Part shown: positions 10,985-24,400 of the stretch, piece by piece
Layout of the letters: the number at the start of each line of letters is the position of its first letter
How positions within the stretch are numbered: the first letter of the stretch is position 1
Assembly (NCBI GenBank): GCA_964017065.1
Contig: OZ024785.1
Coordinates: 6,522,167-6,586,166 of the forward strand
Direction of reading: 5' to 3'
Length of the DNA: 64,000 bases
DNA from: Haliclona indistincta
Lineage: Eukaryota; Porifera; Demospongiae; Haplosclerida; Chalinidae
Made by a program: the position numbers and the translations under genes
The notes under the pieces: generated by a model
The model's input: only the letters and a program-made list of their open reading frames with translations
Database searches by the model: none
What the model was told of the DNA's origin: nothing

Positions 10985-11870
10985 GCATGACCTCCATGAT
11001 TTTTCATGCTGACTTGAGCAACTCACCTACTACTATACTGTCCTCTCTCGCCCTCTACTCATTACAAGTAGCTGTAAAGAATCATAGATATTTTAGACTA
11101 CGTGAAAGAATTCACGATTGACTAAACACCGCTTGCACACATCCTTTAAAACAGGATTAATCGTTAGTTTTATGAAGTGTTGTAAAAGTAATGGGGTTTA
11201 ATTTTAGTTATAGTTATTGTTAAAGTATTAACACTGTCTAGTTACAGTTATTATTTTTTAACAAGAAAATTCAGCACATTAATTTTAGTTTTAGTTATTG
11301 TGAATCATTGGTAGCGTGCTATTAATAAATTATTATTAAAATAACAGAAATTTGTCTTCTTAACTAAGATAAGGTCTCGACAGTTTTCTTGATTGTTTTT
11401 ATTACAGCAGTACAACTAATGACATAGAAAAGATGTTGTGTTTTCTCATGATTTGTTTTCGGCATTTTACAATAACTAAATGTTGGTTCAAATATAATTA
11501 TAATTTTAGTTGTAAATTGTACAAGTTCAACCTGTTTTAGTTCGTTATTGTTAGCAATAATGATTTGATCCTTACAAGCTCCTCTGCCATATTGGGTAAG
11601 AAACAGGCGGCTACAGACCAATTTAAGTTCAGCTCTCACAACACCATTACTAACGGGAGAGAAACATCAATAGTGAATCGTGAACAAACAGTTGACTTGC
11701 AGTAGAGAGACTTCAGGTGAACATCCATGAATGGTTGGCACTGCTAATAATGCAGCTGCTGAAACATTACAGATCCCACACTGCTAGTTACTACCCAAGA
11801 TACCTAACCCACACCAGGAAATGTGTAGAGATTAAGGGTACAACCTAAATCAATCTCCTGATTGGATCAG
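10985..11870 (-). pseudogene. Decayed copy of the 3' end of the NDK-domain gene at 42-48 kb
   Basis: Segments match the last exons of the intact gene in order and orientation. 11020-11080 (GACTTGAGCAACTCACCTAC, CTATACTGTCCTCTCTCGCC) corresponds to 41970-42040. 11578-11640 (CTCCTCTGCCATATTGG) corresponds to 42260-42320. 11695-11810 (GCAGTAGAGAGACTTCAGGT, ATCCATGAATGGTT, TACTACCCAAGATACCTA) corresponds to 42683-42792. The reading frame is not maintained and A/T-rich sequence is inserted. It is interpreted as a pseudogene fragment created by segmental duplication. Confidence 0.6.
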
Positions 11871-12137
11871 TCCTTGGTGAACTCACAGTGACATAAAGGA
11901 TGTGTTCTCTTGTGCCAGAAGGAAAAAAATTGCAACACCAGCTAGTGCATATAGCTACTAGTGTGCAGATAGTCTCAAGTCAAAATGAGAAAAAAGATTA
12001 AAGATCAACCTAAGCAGCAAACGCATCTTATGAACTACAACCTAAATACAGTACAAAAATATCAACAACAATAAACCAAGCTAAGAATGAATAAAAACAC
12101 TGTAAGGTGTCAGGGTTACTTTAAAACTCTATGAATT

Positions 12138-15100
12138 TCACCAATTATTATTATGAGAATTTCTGTTCATTCCTTTCAACACTGTTCCATCCTTTTTCTT
12201 TTCTTTTGTTAGACAAGCAACTGCAGAAAAGGCGCCAACACCAAGACAGCAGCAGATCAGTACAGGAACCAGGATACTGATGACAACAGCTATGATGATC
12301 ACTATAATGACAATACCAACAATGAGACCAGTTGAAAGACCTGAAAAAAAAACATAACAGTTATTCCGGCCACCAACAAAGCATGAAAGTGAGATTGCAT
12401 AATTGAAAACTGCAAAAAAACTTGTCTGAATGCCGTGAGTCAGTGCATGGAAAGTGCATGTGCAATTGTGCAACACAGACTGACTCCTTCAGTAGAGGAG
12501 GCTTGTGTCTGTGTACAAAATAAACTATTAATAAATAATTATTATTATACCTTGACCAGATGCAACACCATTATCTGAACTAGTTGGTGATGGCGATGGC
12601 GATGCACCAAGAGATGCAGTAGCTACAGGAATATATAAAGTTCTATATTGACTCTGCAGACATGTAACTTACTTGTAGGTCTAGGTAACACTGAAATCCT
12701 GAATGTAAGTGTTGATATAGAATTTCCGTTGTCAGCAATACAAATGTAGTCAAATGAAGATTGAATATTTGTAACTGTATAAACTGGATTTGATGTCACA
12801 GTTACATTGCCTTGTGGAGTGGTCAGTAAAATGGTCAGGTTGGGAGGAAAGCCAGGATCTATGACAGTGCAGTTGACTGCATAGTTATCGCCAGCATAAA
12901 CACTTATCACTTGAGAGCTAGATGCAAACATTGGTGGACCTGCATTTCACACATGAATACTGAGTATCTAAAATTGGTTATCAATTGGTATAAGAGTAGC
13001 GTAGCAACAGACGATACAAAGCATTTAAGCTATTAATAAACAAGGGACACTGTTTTTAAACAAAATGTCCATAGCATACATACATGTAATAAAGTACAGT
13101 TCAACTGGTAAAGCAGCATGCAACAACATAATATGCATAGAATACTCCTCACATTGCACATCGATGGTGACTGATGCATGCCTAGTGACAATGTAGCGTG
13201 AAGCAGGTCCAGATCCAATAGAATGCTCAAGTGTGCAATTGTATTCACCAGACTGACTCCGCATTATGTTAGTGTATGAATATATCACATTGTCAGTTGA
13301 AGTAGCTAGTGTAGTGGAACCAAAGGTCCATCTGGCATCAATACCATCAACACTACCAGGACTGGGGTTGCAGGAGAGAGAACCATTGGTTCCTTCTACT
13401 ACATTGATTGTGCTGTTGGGATTAAGTACTGGATCACCAAATACTGAAACAGAACAATATAATTATCAGACGGTGATAATTATATACAGGTATAAGCTTA
13501 CCTAACTCACTAAAACGAATGTCCTCTTGATTCGAACCAGTAGTACAGCCAATAATAGTATCCGTGGTAATACTCAATACATGTCGAGGAACAGGTATCA
13601 TCAGTGTATATAGGGTCCGCAATGAAAAAAATCGCTTGTCACAGATTCGGCTGGATGGTGTTTCAGCGTGTACAGTGCTTCGACCCGAATATAAAACGCA
13701 CAAACAGAAAGACGCAAACTCCTTCGTATTTGTAATAAAAAATAAAAGAAGATAAATTGAGGGGGCGGAGCCTCGATAATTGCATGTATTAGTGAATTCT
13801 GACTAGCTTACGAATCTGTCTCGAGCGCCAATATAGTTTTCTCGTTCTACAGTTATACAGTTTTCTTGCGTGCAAGTCTCCTGTCTTACAGTGCCTTGTA
13901 TGAGTTGCTGTTGATCTGTTTTGTAAACAAGGTCAGTACCGAGAAGAGAGTTTTTGCCTTCCAATTCTGTCATGTTTGTGACTGTAATAACCCTATATTG
14001 AGGGAATCGTAGACTAGGTACCAATGCACATTCATACCAACTTTTATAAAACTTAGACGTTTCCTTCCATCTGGCTCAAATAATTTTTGAGCCAGATGGA
14101 AGAAAGTGTATGAGCTTCATAAAACTTGGTGTGCAGATACATTGTTATCTAACTCAGTAATATGTGCGATAGAAGTGCTACAGCATGATAAACAAAAGTA
14201 CTGGAGTCCGAAATGTATTAGCTCGGCGCACCTGAAGCCCCGCCCCCCTTTCAATATGAACCGAGCTAAATACATTTCGGACTCCAGCACTTTTGTTTAT
14301 CATGCTGTAGCACTCCTATCGCACATATTACTGAGTTAGATAACAATGTATCTGCACACCAAGTTTTATGAAGCTCATACACTTTCTTCAATCTGGCTAA
14401 AAAATTATTTGAGCCAGATGGAAGGAAACGTCTAAGTTTTATAAAAGTTGGTATGAATGTGCATTGGTACCTAGTCTACGATTCCCTCAATATAGGGTTA
14501 TTACAGTCGCAAACATGACAGAATTGGAAGGCAAAAACTCTCTTCTCGGTACCGACCTTGTTTGCAAAACAGATCAACAGCAACTCATACAAGGCACTGT
14601 AAGACAGGAGACTTGCACGCAAGAAAACTGTATAACTGTAGAACGAGAAAACTATCTTGGCGCTCGAGAAAGATTCGTAAGCTAGTCAGAATTCACTAAT
14701 AAATGCAATTATCGAGGCTCCGCCCCCTCAATTTATCTTCTTTTATTTTTTATTACAAATACGAAGGAGTTTGCGTCTTTCTGTTTGTGCGTTTTGTATT
14801 CGGGTCGAAGCACTGTACACGCTGAAACACCATCCAGCCGAATCTGCGACAAGCGATTTTTTCATTGCGTACCCTAGTGTATACTGTGTCTCACTCCCAC
14901 TAGGTGGTAGTATTGTTACACCAGAGGTTGAGTTACTGAGTGGTGCTGGACTGACGCCTGAGCCAGCTACCAAGATGGTAAAAGTATTCTCATCACATCG
15001 AAGGCAGGTAAAAATGTCATAGATAATAGCATGGCTCTGATCAAAACCACCTCCAGGATAATCAAAGTTCTGCAAACACTGGCAGTCACCTGTAGCGAAG

Positions 15101-15205
15101 AAAAAGTAGCCTAGCACTGCTGCACAAGAGATAGGACATACCTTGAGCTATGACTAGCACGAGAATGACCAGTCGCAGCGAGGACAAGTGTAGACCACTC
15201 GCCAT
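12138..15205 (-). CDS. Ig-superfamily receptor, copy C (exon 2 split by a foldback insertion)
   Basis: Exons: 15205-15142 (signal peptide, begins MASGLHLSSLRLVILVLVIA), 15089-13502 (Cys domain, interrupted by the element at 13621-14876), 13443-13153 (Ig 1, ARWTFG core), 12939-12673 (Ig 2, NYAVNCTVIDPGFPPN), 12622-12551 (Ser/Thr stalk) and 12340-12138 (membrane helix, CCCLG, then the basic tail LTKEKKKDGTVLKGMNR). It is very close to copy B up to the stalk. It then differs completely: the tail has no tyrosine motif. With the element present exon 2 cannot be read through, so the allele is probably null unless the insertion is removed or exon 2 is skipped. Removing the element together with one 7-bp site duplication restores the exon text seen in the other copies. 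Confidence 0.7.
13621..14876. mobile_element. 1.26-kb foldback (giant-hairpin) transposable element
   Basis: Two arms of about 606 and 616 bp (13621-14226 and 14261-14876) are inverted copies around a 34-bp loop. The element starts TAGGGTCCGCAATG and ends CATTGCGTACCCTA, and it is flanked by the 7-bp direct repeat GTGTATA (13614-13620 and 14877-14883). The interrupted exon supplies one copy, so this is a target-site duplication. Each arm contains the same ~73-codon open frame (13803-14024 minus, 14464-14685 plus). The two differ at only a few residues and both are open. The short terminal motif and 7-8 bp duplication would suit hAT- or P-like transposons, but no transposase is present. Confidence 0.88.
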
Positions 15206-15463
15206 GTGAATAAACAAAGTATGTCACAGGAGAGGCGGTAGGGATACGCCGCTAACAGAATCCAAGGCTGAAGTTTAATGCACTAACTTAGCAAAGATCC
15301 ACACTATACACAGGGTGCACATAGGAAACAAAGACGGGGCTCTAAAATCACGAAGTTATCGGAAATGACGTCACTGCTCAGCTCGAGCAAATGCAATATT
15401 AATTTTTGTTAAGCGTATAATGAAAATAGATGCAAAATATAATTCCCAATAAAATCTTCACTG

Positions 15464-18400
15464 TCAGTTAGCTGAATGAACTGTAGAATAAACTACTCTG
15501 TCAATGCTGGGAGGAGCCATTGGTGCATTTGGTGGGTGGTATCCTACTTGAGCATACACCAATTCCTTGGGTCTTTGATGGCATGGCTGCTCAACCTAAA
15601 GCCATAATTAATGACACTAATAATAATTATTATGTATAAGCACCTGATTTAAAGAAGAATCATAAAGACATTCAGCCATATCAGTTACAATGGTTGCATG
15701 CACCTGCAGAAATGTGAATGCAGTAAATTAATCTAAGGTGCATTAATAACAAACATTATTCTGCTGCAGAGGAGTTGAATCGTATAGCTGATTTCCAAGT
15801 ACCAATTCCTGAAGTGACGTATAATTTTAATATACTTCATTATCATTGAGTACTTACTTTTTGCTCTACACAACTTGTTCTAATGAGGAATACAATAAAA
15901 TTAATTTTTAAAAATAGTTACAGTTCTTACCTGGTTGTTTGCAGGCGATTCTTTCCTACAGCTACAGGTTCGTATTAATGATAAAATCACGTAAATTTAC
16001 CTTTCAAACAAATGATTGCGGCTAGAATGGTTCCAACAACTAAGAACAGGATTACCAGAACTGTTGCTACTACAGTGCCTGCAGTAATGTAAACTGTTAC
16101 ATCCTGTACTTGATTTGATGGTTCAACTGATGCTGAAAGTTCTCCTGCTATACCCACAAGATCAATCACCACAAGTTAGCAAACAATGATAAACAGCTTA
16201 CAAACAGTTGAGGTAGCTTCAGCTTCAGTACGAGTAGTTTTATCTGTGAAAAATTATTGCTTCTGATTAGAAAAGTTTGCAATATGGTCTCTGCCCATTC
16301 ACTCGAACTTTATTCAGAGGCATGAATGAATTAATGTTTATGTGTACAAAAGAAAAGAATCATCACATTAATTGGGAGCATGCATACCGTTAGCATGAGA
16401 TGAGATTGACCTTTGTTTCTGAGATAAGAAACAGAGGTCGATCTCAGCCACTAAGAAAATGCCCATAGACAGAAATGTATACTCACATCATTATTGTTAA
16501 GTGCAAACATAATATAACATACTATAAACAACCTAAGTAGTTTTAAACGTATAGTATTAGGGAGACACGGTAGTGTCTCCCTATGTAGGGATGGTCAAGA
16601 AAACAAAATGGCGGCTACAATGCATGTATTAGCGTTCAAACACTGATATTTCGCCTGTTGGTGAATTGTACGTGGCTAAAGAGAATTTTATCTGCTCTCT
16701 AGCGTTGCCCCAACTCTACAGCAGCACAGCATGCTCGAACGTATCGCTAAAAGTGATGAACCTGAAAGCGGTGAAAATCGAGTTTTGTCATCTTCGTTTT
16801 CTTCTTTCTTTCTTTCTTTCTTCTTTCTTTCTTTCTTCCACTCGTCTAGCGCCTTAACACGAATACTGTGCAGGGCTAAACACCCACGAATAGTCACGAA
16901 ATTCTTCTGGCATGTGCCTTTTGAACTTAGTTTTTAGCGAAATGAAAGTTTTATTCTAGCGGACTTCACGATCACGAGCTGTAGCTAGCAATGCGTATGA
17001 CGCCATTTAAAATACGCACGTGATGTAACGTGAGCGCGCACATGTTGTCTTTGAGTGGCTTCTACTTTTGCTGTCCGCTCTTGTGTTTCTCTGCTCTACC
17101 TATCCGTGAGACTGCGTCCATTTCAGAAGATTGCGACTGTTGATTTCTACTTTTGACACACCGAAATTTGGATTTCCTTTTGAGTTCGTCGTCTCGTGTC
17201 TCGATCTGTCACTGAAGAAAGTTGTAAGTTCAATATTGATTTTGAAAAGGTTAGTTCTGGTATAGTAATTATGCCTAGTAAAACACGTAGAAAACACACA
17301 TACGATCAGCAACGTTATGGAGAGAATAGAGATAAAATACTAGCTGAGAGAATGGAAGCATATGATACCAATTCTGAGTTTAAGAAAGCATCATCTAAAA
17401 TTGCTTCGAAGAAGGCGTATGACAAAAATCCCCAGCTTAAGAAATTGGTGTCAAAAATTGCGGCAAAGAAAGCTTATGACAAAAACCCAGAGCCCAAAAA
17501 ACTGGTGTCTAAGATTGCGGCAAAGAAGGCTTATGACAAAAACCCAGAGCCCAAAAAACTGGTGTCGAAGCAAGCCTATGACAAAAACCCAGAGCCCAAA
17601 AAACTGGTGTCTAAGATTGCGGCAAAGAATGCTTATGACAAAAACCCAGAGCCCAAAAAACTGGTGTCTAAGATTGCGGCAAAGAAACGTTATGACAAAA
17701 ACCCAGAGCCCAAAAAACTGGTGTCTAAGATTGCGGCAAAGAAAGCTTATGACAAAAACCCAGAGCCCAAAAAACTGGTTTCTAAGATTGCGGCAAAGAA
17801 AACTTATGACAAAAACCCTACGCGTAAGAAATTGGCATCAAAGTGGACTTATTTGAAAGATTCAACTGCTAAGAAAGTTGCTGCTTTGTACAGGTACCAC
17901 AGTAAATCCAATAAAATCAAAGCACAGCGTAGGGCAAAGTACCAAAGTAGTTCGCATCAAAAGAAAGTGTCATCACGTGTTTGGTATCTCAAAAACACAA
18001 AGGTTAAGACACAAGCTTGTATGGCGTACTATGCTAAACACAAAGAAATCATCTCGCACACTAGGAAAAACAAATACTATTTGTCTCCTCCAAAATCTAG
18101 TGTAAAGGAAATGTATATCAATGAAGTAATGAGGGAATTGCTAGCAAATCGTAAAGCAAGAACCGAGGTTATGAAAGCTTTTAAAGAGCAGCCTATAGCA
18201 AAGCGATTGGCTAGAATCTCTTATCGTGTTGCATGTAGAATAGCAGCTCGTAGGCTGGTTCATGAAGCCTTAAAGAAGCGCAAGGAATATGCTGCTAATT
18301 TGATTAAATCTGCTAAAAGTATCAATGCAAAAAGTATCAAAAGCAGAGATGACTTTGGTGAAGGCATTCATTGCAAAAGATCATGTGATCCATACTTCTA

Positions 18401-21400
18401 TGAAGCATCGTATGTAAAGGATGATGATGATTCAGATGTGCCTGATCGTATTGATCCTTCCAGCCAGCCTCGTGATAAAATGCCGTGTACCATTGATTGT
18501 AAGCCAATCACTGATGATGAAGTCAATGCAATTGTTAGACTAAAGAATGCCTTTACTCTTCCAATGCATGAGTTACGACAAGCGTTACAATCATGTGATG
18601 ACTGCCCAAATGATCGCCAAATGATGGGTCATTCTTTGGCATGTCATCAAACTGGTAGTATGTGTAATAGTGAGCTTCGTATCTTACGAGCAGCTTCAGC
18701 ACATCATACAGTACTGAGAACGTTTATGCGTCGAGTGTATAGTGCAAAAGCAAGTCACGAATCCCTTGCTGGGATTGATCGTGCCCTAGGCGAAGGTAAT
18801 TTCAAGCATTTACTTTCTGCAACTGGGAAGAGCTTTGACGAGTTGCTAACAACTAATGATTTTGTTGGCGAGGAAGGCTCCTCAATAAACAACTCGTTTT
18901 TTAGAGTGCTGAACTTGGAAACCACCTTGCAGTTACAGCATGCTCTAGTCATATCTCAAGTTGAGAAAGAGTGGAATGACGATGCTGAAAACGTGTGTTG
19001 TAGCTGTCAATGCTTGTTTCAGAGAAAATCTGTCACAAAAGTCAACTTCTCAAAGCATTTTGATTCGGGCGTTGGGTCAGAGCTCATAGACTATATACTG
19101 AAGCACACTCCTCCAGGCGAGGATGAAACTCTCTATATGTGTAGCTACTGTAAACCCAAAATCAAAGCCGATGTATTGCCACCACGATGTGTTTTAAATG
19201 GTTTGGAAACTGTACCCATTCCATCTGAGCTTGATAAACTCGATGCCCTTAGCAAACAGTTCATTCAGCTTGCTAAATGCTTTCAGACAGTAGTTAGACT
19301 AGGCACGTACACCTGCAAAGTGCCTGTGTACAACTCATTGAAAGCCTGCAAGGGTAGTGTTTTTTTTCTACCTTTGCCATTCAATAAAACGTGTGAAACG
19401 CTGTCCAATGTTGAAGGATCGGCAAAGTCTGGTGTTGCATCACCAGAATTGTACATACTAGTGAATGGTAAACCCACAAAAGCTAATGTTGTCTGGCGTT
19501 CTCTGGTCAACATAGACCGTGTGAAAGCAGCTATAAGAAAGCTGAAAGAGATTCACAAACTTTATAAGTCAGTAGAAGCAGACAGCCTCGATGAAACTAC
19601 ACAAAAAGTAATCGAAGTGGCTAACAATGCAACCACTAAGATGCTAGATAAGGCTACTGCTGACGATATAGCTGGTTATCAGTCCTATACTATTAGGTAT
19701 TTAGATAATCAGATTCCAACTGTTTCTGACATAGACCAATACAAGTTGGTTAATGTTACAGAAGCACCTATTCACAGTAGATTGAAAGACTTGGATGTTA
19801 TGTGCTTTCCTGTACTCTACCCAAACGGGCAATTTGGTGAGAATCATCCTCGCAACAAAGAAATCACTTTGAGCTTTAGCGAGTTTGTCAAACAACGTTT
19901 GCATAACAAAGACTCGCGATTTCGCAAAGATGCCTCATATGTATTTTATCTGCTGAATCAAAAAACCCTACGTGAAGTAGGTAACGGCGTCTACAATGTC
20001 CTTCATTCTTCACGAGGAGTTGCTATGTCTGTTAAACAGCTATTAGCTAAGGTTGAAGCCTCTGATGAAAGGTTAGAAGCAAGCCTCTTCACAATGCTTC
20101 AGTCAGTACGCGGTAGCAAACAGTACTGGTGGCAGCGTAAGAGTGATCTCAAGTGCATGGTGCGTAACTGGGGATCACCAACATTGTTTCTCACATTCAG
20201 TTGTGCTGAATATGAGTGGAGTGACATGGCTCGTTACCTCAGGAAGGTAAACAATGTCTCTCCAAGTTACGATATGGGAAGACTTTGCACAGAAGATCCT
20301 ATATCGGTTTCTCGAAAATTTTCTGAGAAATTTCATGCCTTCTTCCGCATTGTCATTTGTAAAGGTCAGATATTGGGTGAAGTAGAGCACTTCTACTGGA
20401 AGAAGGAGTATCAAGCCAGAGGTGCACCTCATTACCACGTCCTGTTGTGGATAAAAGATGCACCTGTTATTGGCTGTGATGACTCTGCTGTTGTATTGAA
20501 ATGGATCCAGGAAAGGGTTACTTGTCACATTCCTGACAAGAAAACCAGTCCTGAATTGCATGAGCTCGTCACAAGATATCAAATGCATAAGTGTAGTGCA
20601 TATTGCAAGCGCAGACGAAAAGTCGGCAGTACGTTCATAACTTACTGTAAGTTTGGCTTTCCTCGTCCGGCTTGTGAAACAGGTATTGTGCACTCTGTAG
20701 AAGACTATCTTAAAACTCGTAAGAAAATCTACGAACTTCCACGAACAGAGTCAGAGGTTAGAGTGAATGACTATAATCCTCTGATTCTGTTATTGTGGAA
20801 AGCTAACATTGACATACAGTTTGTGTCAGAGTCTTCTCTTGCATTAGCTCATTACGTTAGTGGGTATGTCACTAAAGCAGAAAGAAGCAACATGCAAGAC
20901 ATTTGGAGAGAAATCCAAGACAGTAAGAGCATTTATAGCAAGCTCTACAAATTTGGAATGAAAGCTTTGAGCTCACGAGAGTGTGGTTTGTATGAGGCTG
21001 CCGACTTGTTGTTGGGTGACCACTTGACTGAAAAATCGGAAGCGATACAGTTTGTAAATGTATCTATGCCTCACAAACGAAATCGACGACTCAAAAGTCA
21101 CGCAGCTTTGACGGAGCTTTCAAAATCAGATCCTGATAGTGAGGATTTATTTGAGTCGAATCTTGTAGACACATACTATCCCGATCGTCCTGATAAGCTT
21201 GAGGACGTGTGTCTTTACGACATTGTCGCTAATTACAGTTGGTATCACACTATTGTCAAAGGCGTGAAACAAACTGAATTCAAAAGGCGTGGTAAACCTG
21301 TGTTACCCAATCACAAGTTATATGATTTGAGAAATGAAAATCAGAAAGAAGATTATTACTATTCTCTAATCATGCTTTTTGTGCCTTTCCGAAATGAGAG

Positions 21401-24400
21401 TGAGCTTTTACTAGAAGACGAAACTGCTGAAGAAGCATTTAATCGTCATTTTCCTGACACTGGTGAAAACCGTTGCTTGACTCACCACACTCGATTACAG
21501 CAGATGCTTGAATGTAATCGTAGTGTTAAACTAATCAATGAAGCCAGACAATCTGATTGTCCAGAGCAAAAGGTTGATAGTGAGCCACAGCTAATCTGTG
21601 AAGCAGTTGCTGCAATGCAGGATGCTGTAAGCATGGTCACTAATTGTGAAGACACACTTAGTCTTTCCGATAGGACCAACATGTTGAATGCAGATCAGAG
21701 GCGAATATTTGACAAAGTCAAAGAGCATATGATACACATGCAACAACATGAAACAAATGATTGTTCTTGTGACTTACCTCCATTGTGCATGTTTGTCACA
21801 GGTGTCGCTGGAACAGGTAAATCATTTCTTATCGAGACAATCAAAGCATTTGTAGCTCAACTGTGGCCTAGTACTGATTGCTCATGTGCCATAACTGCAC
21901 CAACAGGTTTAGCTGCGTTTAATGTTGGTGGCATGACTATCCACCGGTTATTTCAGCTACCCGTCCAGCATGGGGGTAGGTCAGCCGTTCATTGGTCTTT
22001 ACCAAAATCTGCTCACAAAGTGATGAAAACAGCTCTGCGTAATGTGAAATTATTCATTGTAGATGAAATTTCAATGGTTAGTAGCCTCAATCTAGCTTAC
22101 ATTCATCTACGCTTGAATGAGCTATATGGAGGTGTTGACTACTTTGGAGCACGAAATATGATTGTTTTTGGTGATTTGCTTCAACTTGAGCCTGTTGGTG
22201 GTCAACCAGTATTTTCAGCTGTACCTGACACTGTAGTCAAGTACAGAATAGGCTGTGCAACCTCTCCCAATATATGGGAAGAAACTATTGTATACGATGA
22301 GCTAACCATCAATGAGCGCCAGAAAGGTGATAAAGATTATGCAACGCTGCTTAATGGTATTAGAATTGGCGAAGTTACAAGCTCCACCATTAGCACTCTC
22401 CAATCAAGAGTGTTTACTTGCTCATTGACTGAGAAAATTGCTGAGTTGCAAGAACAAGGAATAATGGTAGTAACGTTTTTTCCTACACGCAAGCAATGTG
22501 ACGAGCTAAACAATAAAATGCTCAAATCTCTTCCTGGTAAATCATTCGAACTAGAATGTACTGATGATGTTGACGAAACTGTCAGTAAACTTAAGTGGAC
22601 AAAAACTGCTAACAAACAACTCCATAAATTAAACCATGATTGCAACATGACTGGAGGACTGCAAAGTATTCTAGTGTTAGCTATTGGAGCACGTGTTATG
22701 TTACGCCGTAACATTGACACAAAGAAAGGTCTAGTCAATGGTTCATTGGGTACAGTTACTGCAATAACTAAACAATTTGTAACTGTACAATTTGATCACC
22801 TGACCAGCCCATATCAGGTTGAAAGGGTCAAGAGCAGATTCGTTGTTATGAAAAACTACTATGTTCGTCGAGAACAATTTCCGTTGATTTTGGCATATGC
22901 TGTTACTATACACAAGTCACAGGGATTGTCCCTGGACCATGCCATTATTGATCTGTCGGATAAAGTTTTTTGTGCTGCAATGGCTTATGTTGCTTTGTCT
23001 AGAGTAAGATCACTCACGGGCTTGCATCTCCTCTCATTTGATCCAAAGTCCATTATAGTCAGCAATCAATCTTTAGAGGAGTATAATCGTCTACGTAAAA
23101 TGTATAGACCTGATCTTCCTCTGTACACCATTCCTGTTCAACAGGCTTCTAAACGTAAGCTTGTTAAAAAACCTGATACTGACCAAGTAGATACTGTGGT
23201 TGTTCCCAGCAAGAAAATAAAATGCTCACAAACCACTACCAAGCAACAAAGAGCATTTGTTAGCACCCAAGGCACTAAGCGTAAACGAACTAGCACTGTG
23301 CCTGTTCAAACTGCTAAACCAGCCAAAAGAGCTTGTAATAGTAGTGCTCCTAACGAGCGACTTCACACTACTGCTAGTACACAAAATGATGATTGCTTAA
23401 TTGCAGGGTCATTTGATCCAGCACGTACACAAAGATGGCCGTACAACTACTATCCTGTAGACTTAGATTGGCAACAAAACGCTTGCGCTACTCTTGGTCT
23501 AGAACACCATCATCCACCACCCAGACATAGAGGTGGTGGTGCTAGTGTGCCTCTCACTCCACCTGATCACAACCATACTAAAGACATAGTTGCTGATGGG
23601 AACTGTATGTTCCGTTCCTTTTCATATGTGATCACTGGTTCACAAGCTCAGCACATGGCAGTACGCCAAGCTATATTAGATCATATGGTAGCAATCTCCC
23701 ATCTGTTGTATGCTCACCGGTATGATTTGTTTGCAGGTTACTCAAGTGTACAACAGTACATAGAGCGCACTAAAATGAATCAAAATAAGACTTGGGGCTC
23801 TGACATTGAGATAATAACCTTATCTCATCTCATCAACACGTGCATTTTTACCTACAGTACACAAGATCAAAATTGGTACAGGTTTAGTCCACATTCTGTT
23901 GATAGAACCTTGCCCGATGACATAACACAAAGAGCAATGTATTTGAGATATCTCCCTGGGCATTATGATGTTGTCCTTAGAACATTATCTCCAACTGTAT
24001 AGTCATGTTCTACATTACCATGTAAAGTGAAATGTATTGAGCTCTGTACAGAGTGACGGATGAGCATGCTAAAATTTTCTGTTCTCCATCAATCATGCAT
24101 TTGAATTGGTCGACCACTGGTGGTTCACCCCTATAGAGCACCATAGTATGTGGAGTTATTGGGGTGACATGTTCGCTGTGAGGTGTTAATACCGGGTATC
24201 AGTAATGATAAATGACCAGTGCTCCTCTGCACCTTGTCCTCCAACCAATGATCAGCTGAGCTTGAGTGTGTTCATAAAAAAAGAGGTTGTCATGTTCCCG
24301 GTATGCATGTGCATAATTGTGTGCACATGAATGTACACACTCGCCCAGTGGACACCATTCAATTAAATTTTTGAGAGCCAATCCTTGTCAACAACATGTG

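Noticed and set aside
16666..16937. Phe/Ser- and Lys/Glu-rich open frames
   Set aside because: They result from the CTTT-type repeat at 16800-16840 and end within it or just beyond.
17362..17856. Basic repetitive protein in a second frame of the Helitron
   Set aside because: Shadow of the 57-bp repeat encoding the Lys-rich leader. The main frame contains the Rep, helicase and OTU motifs.
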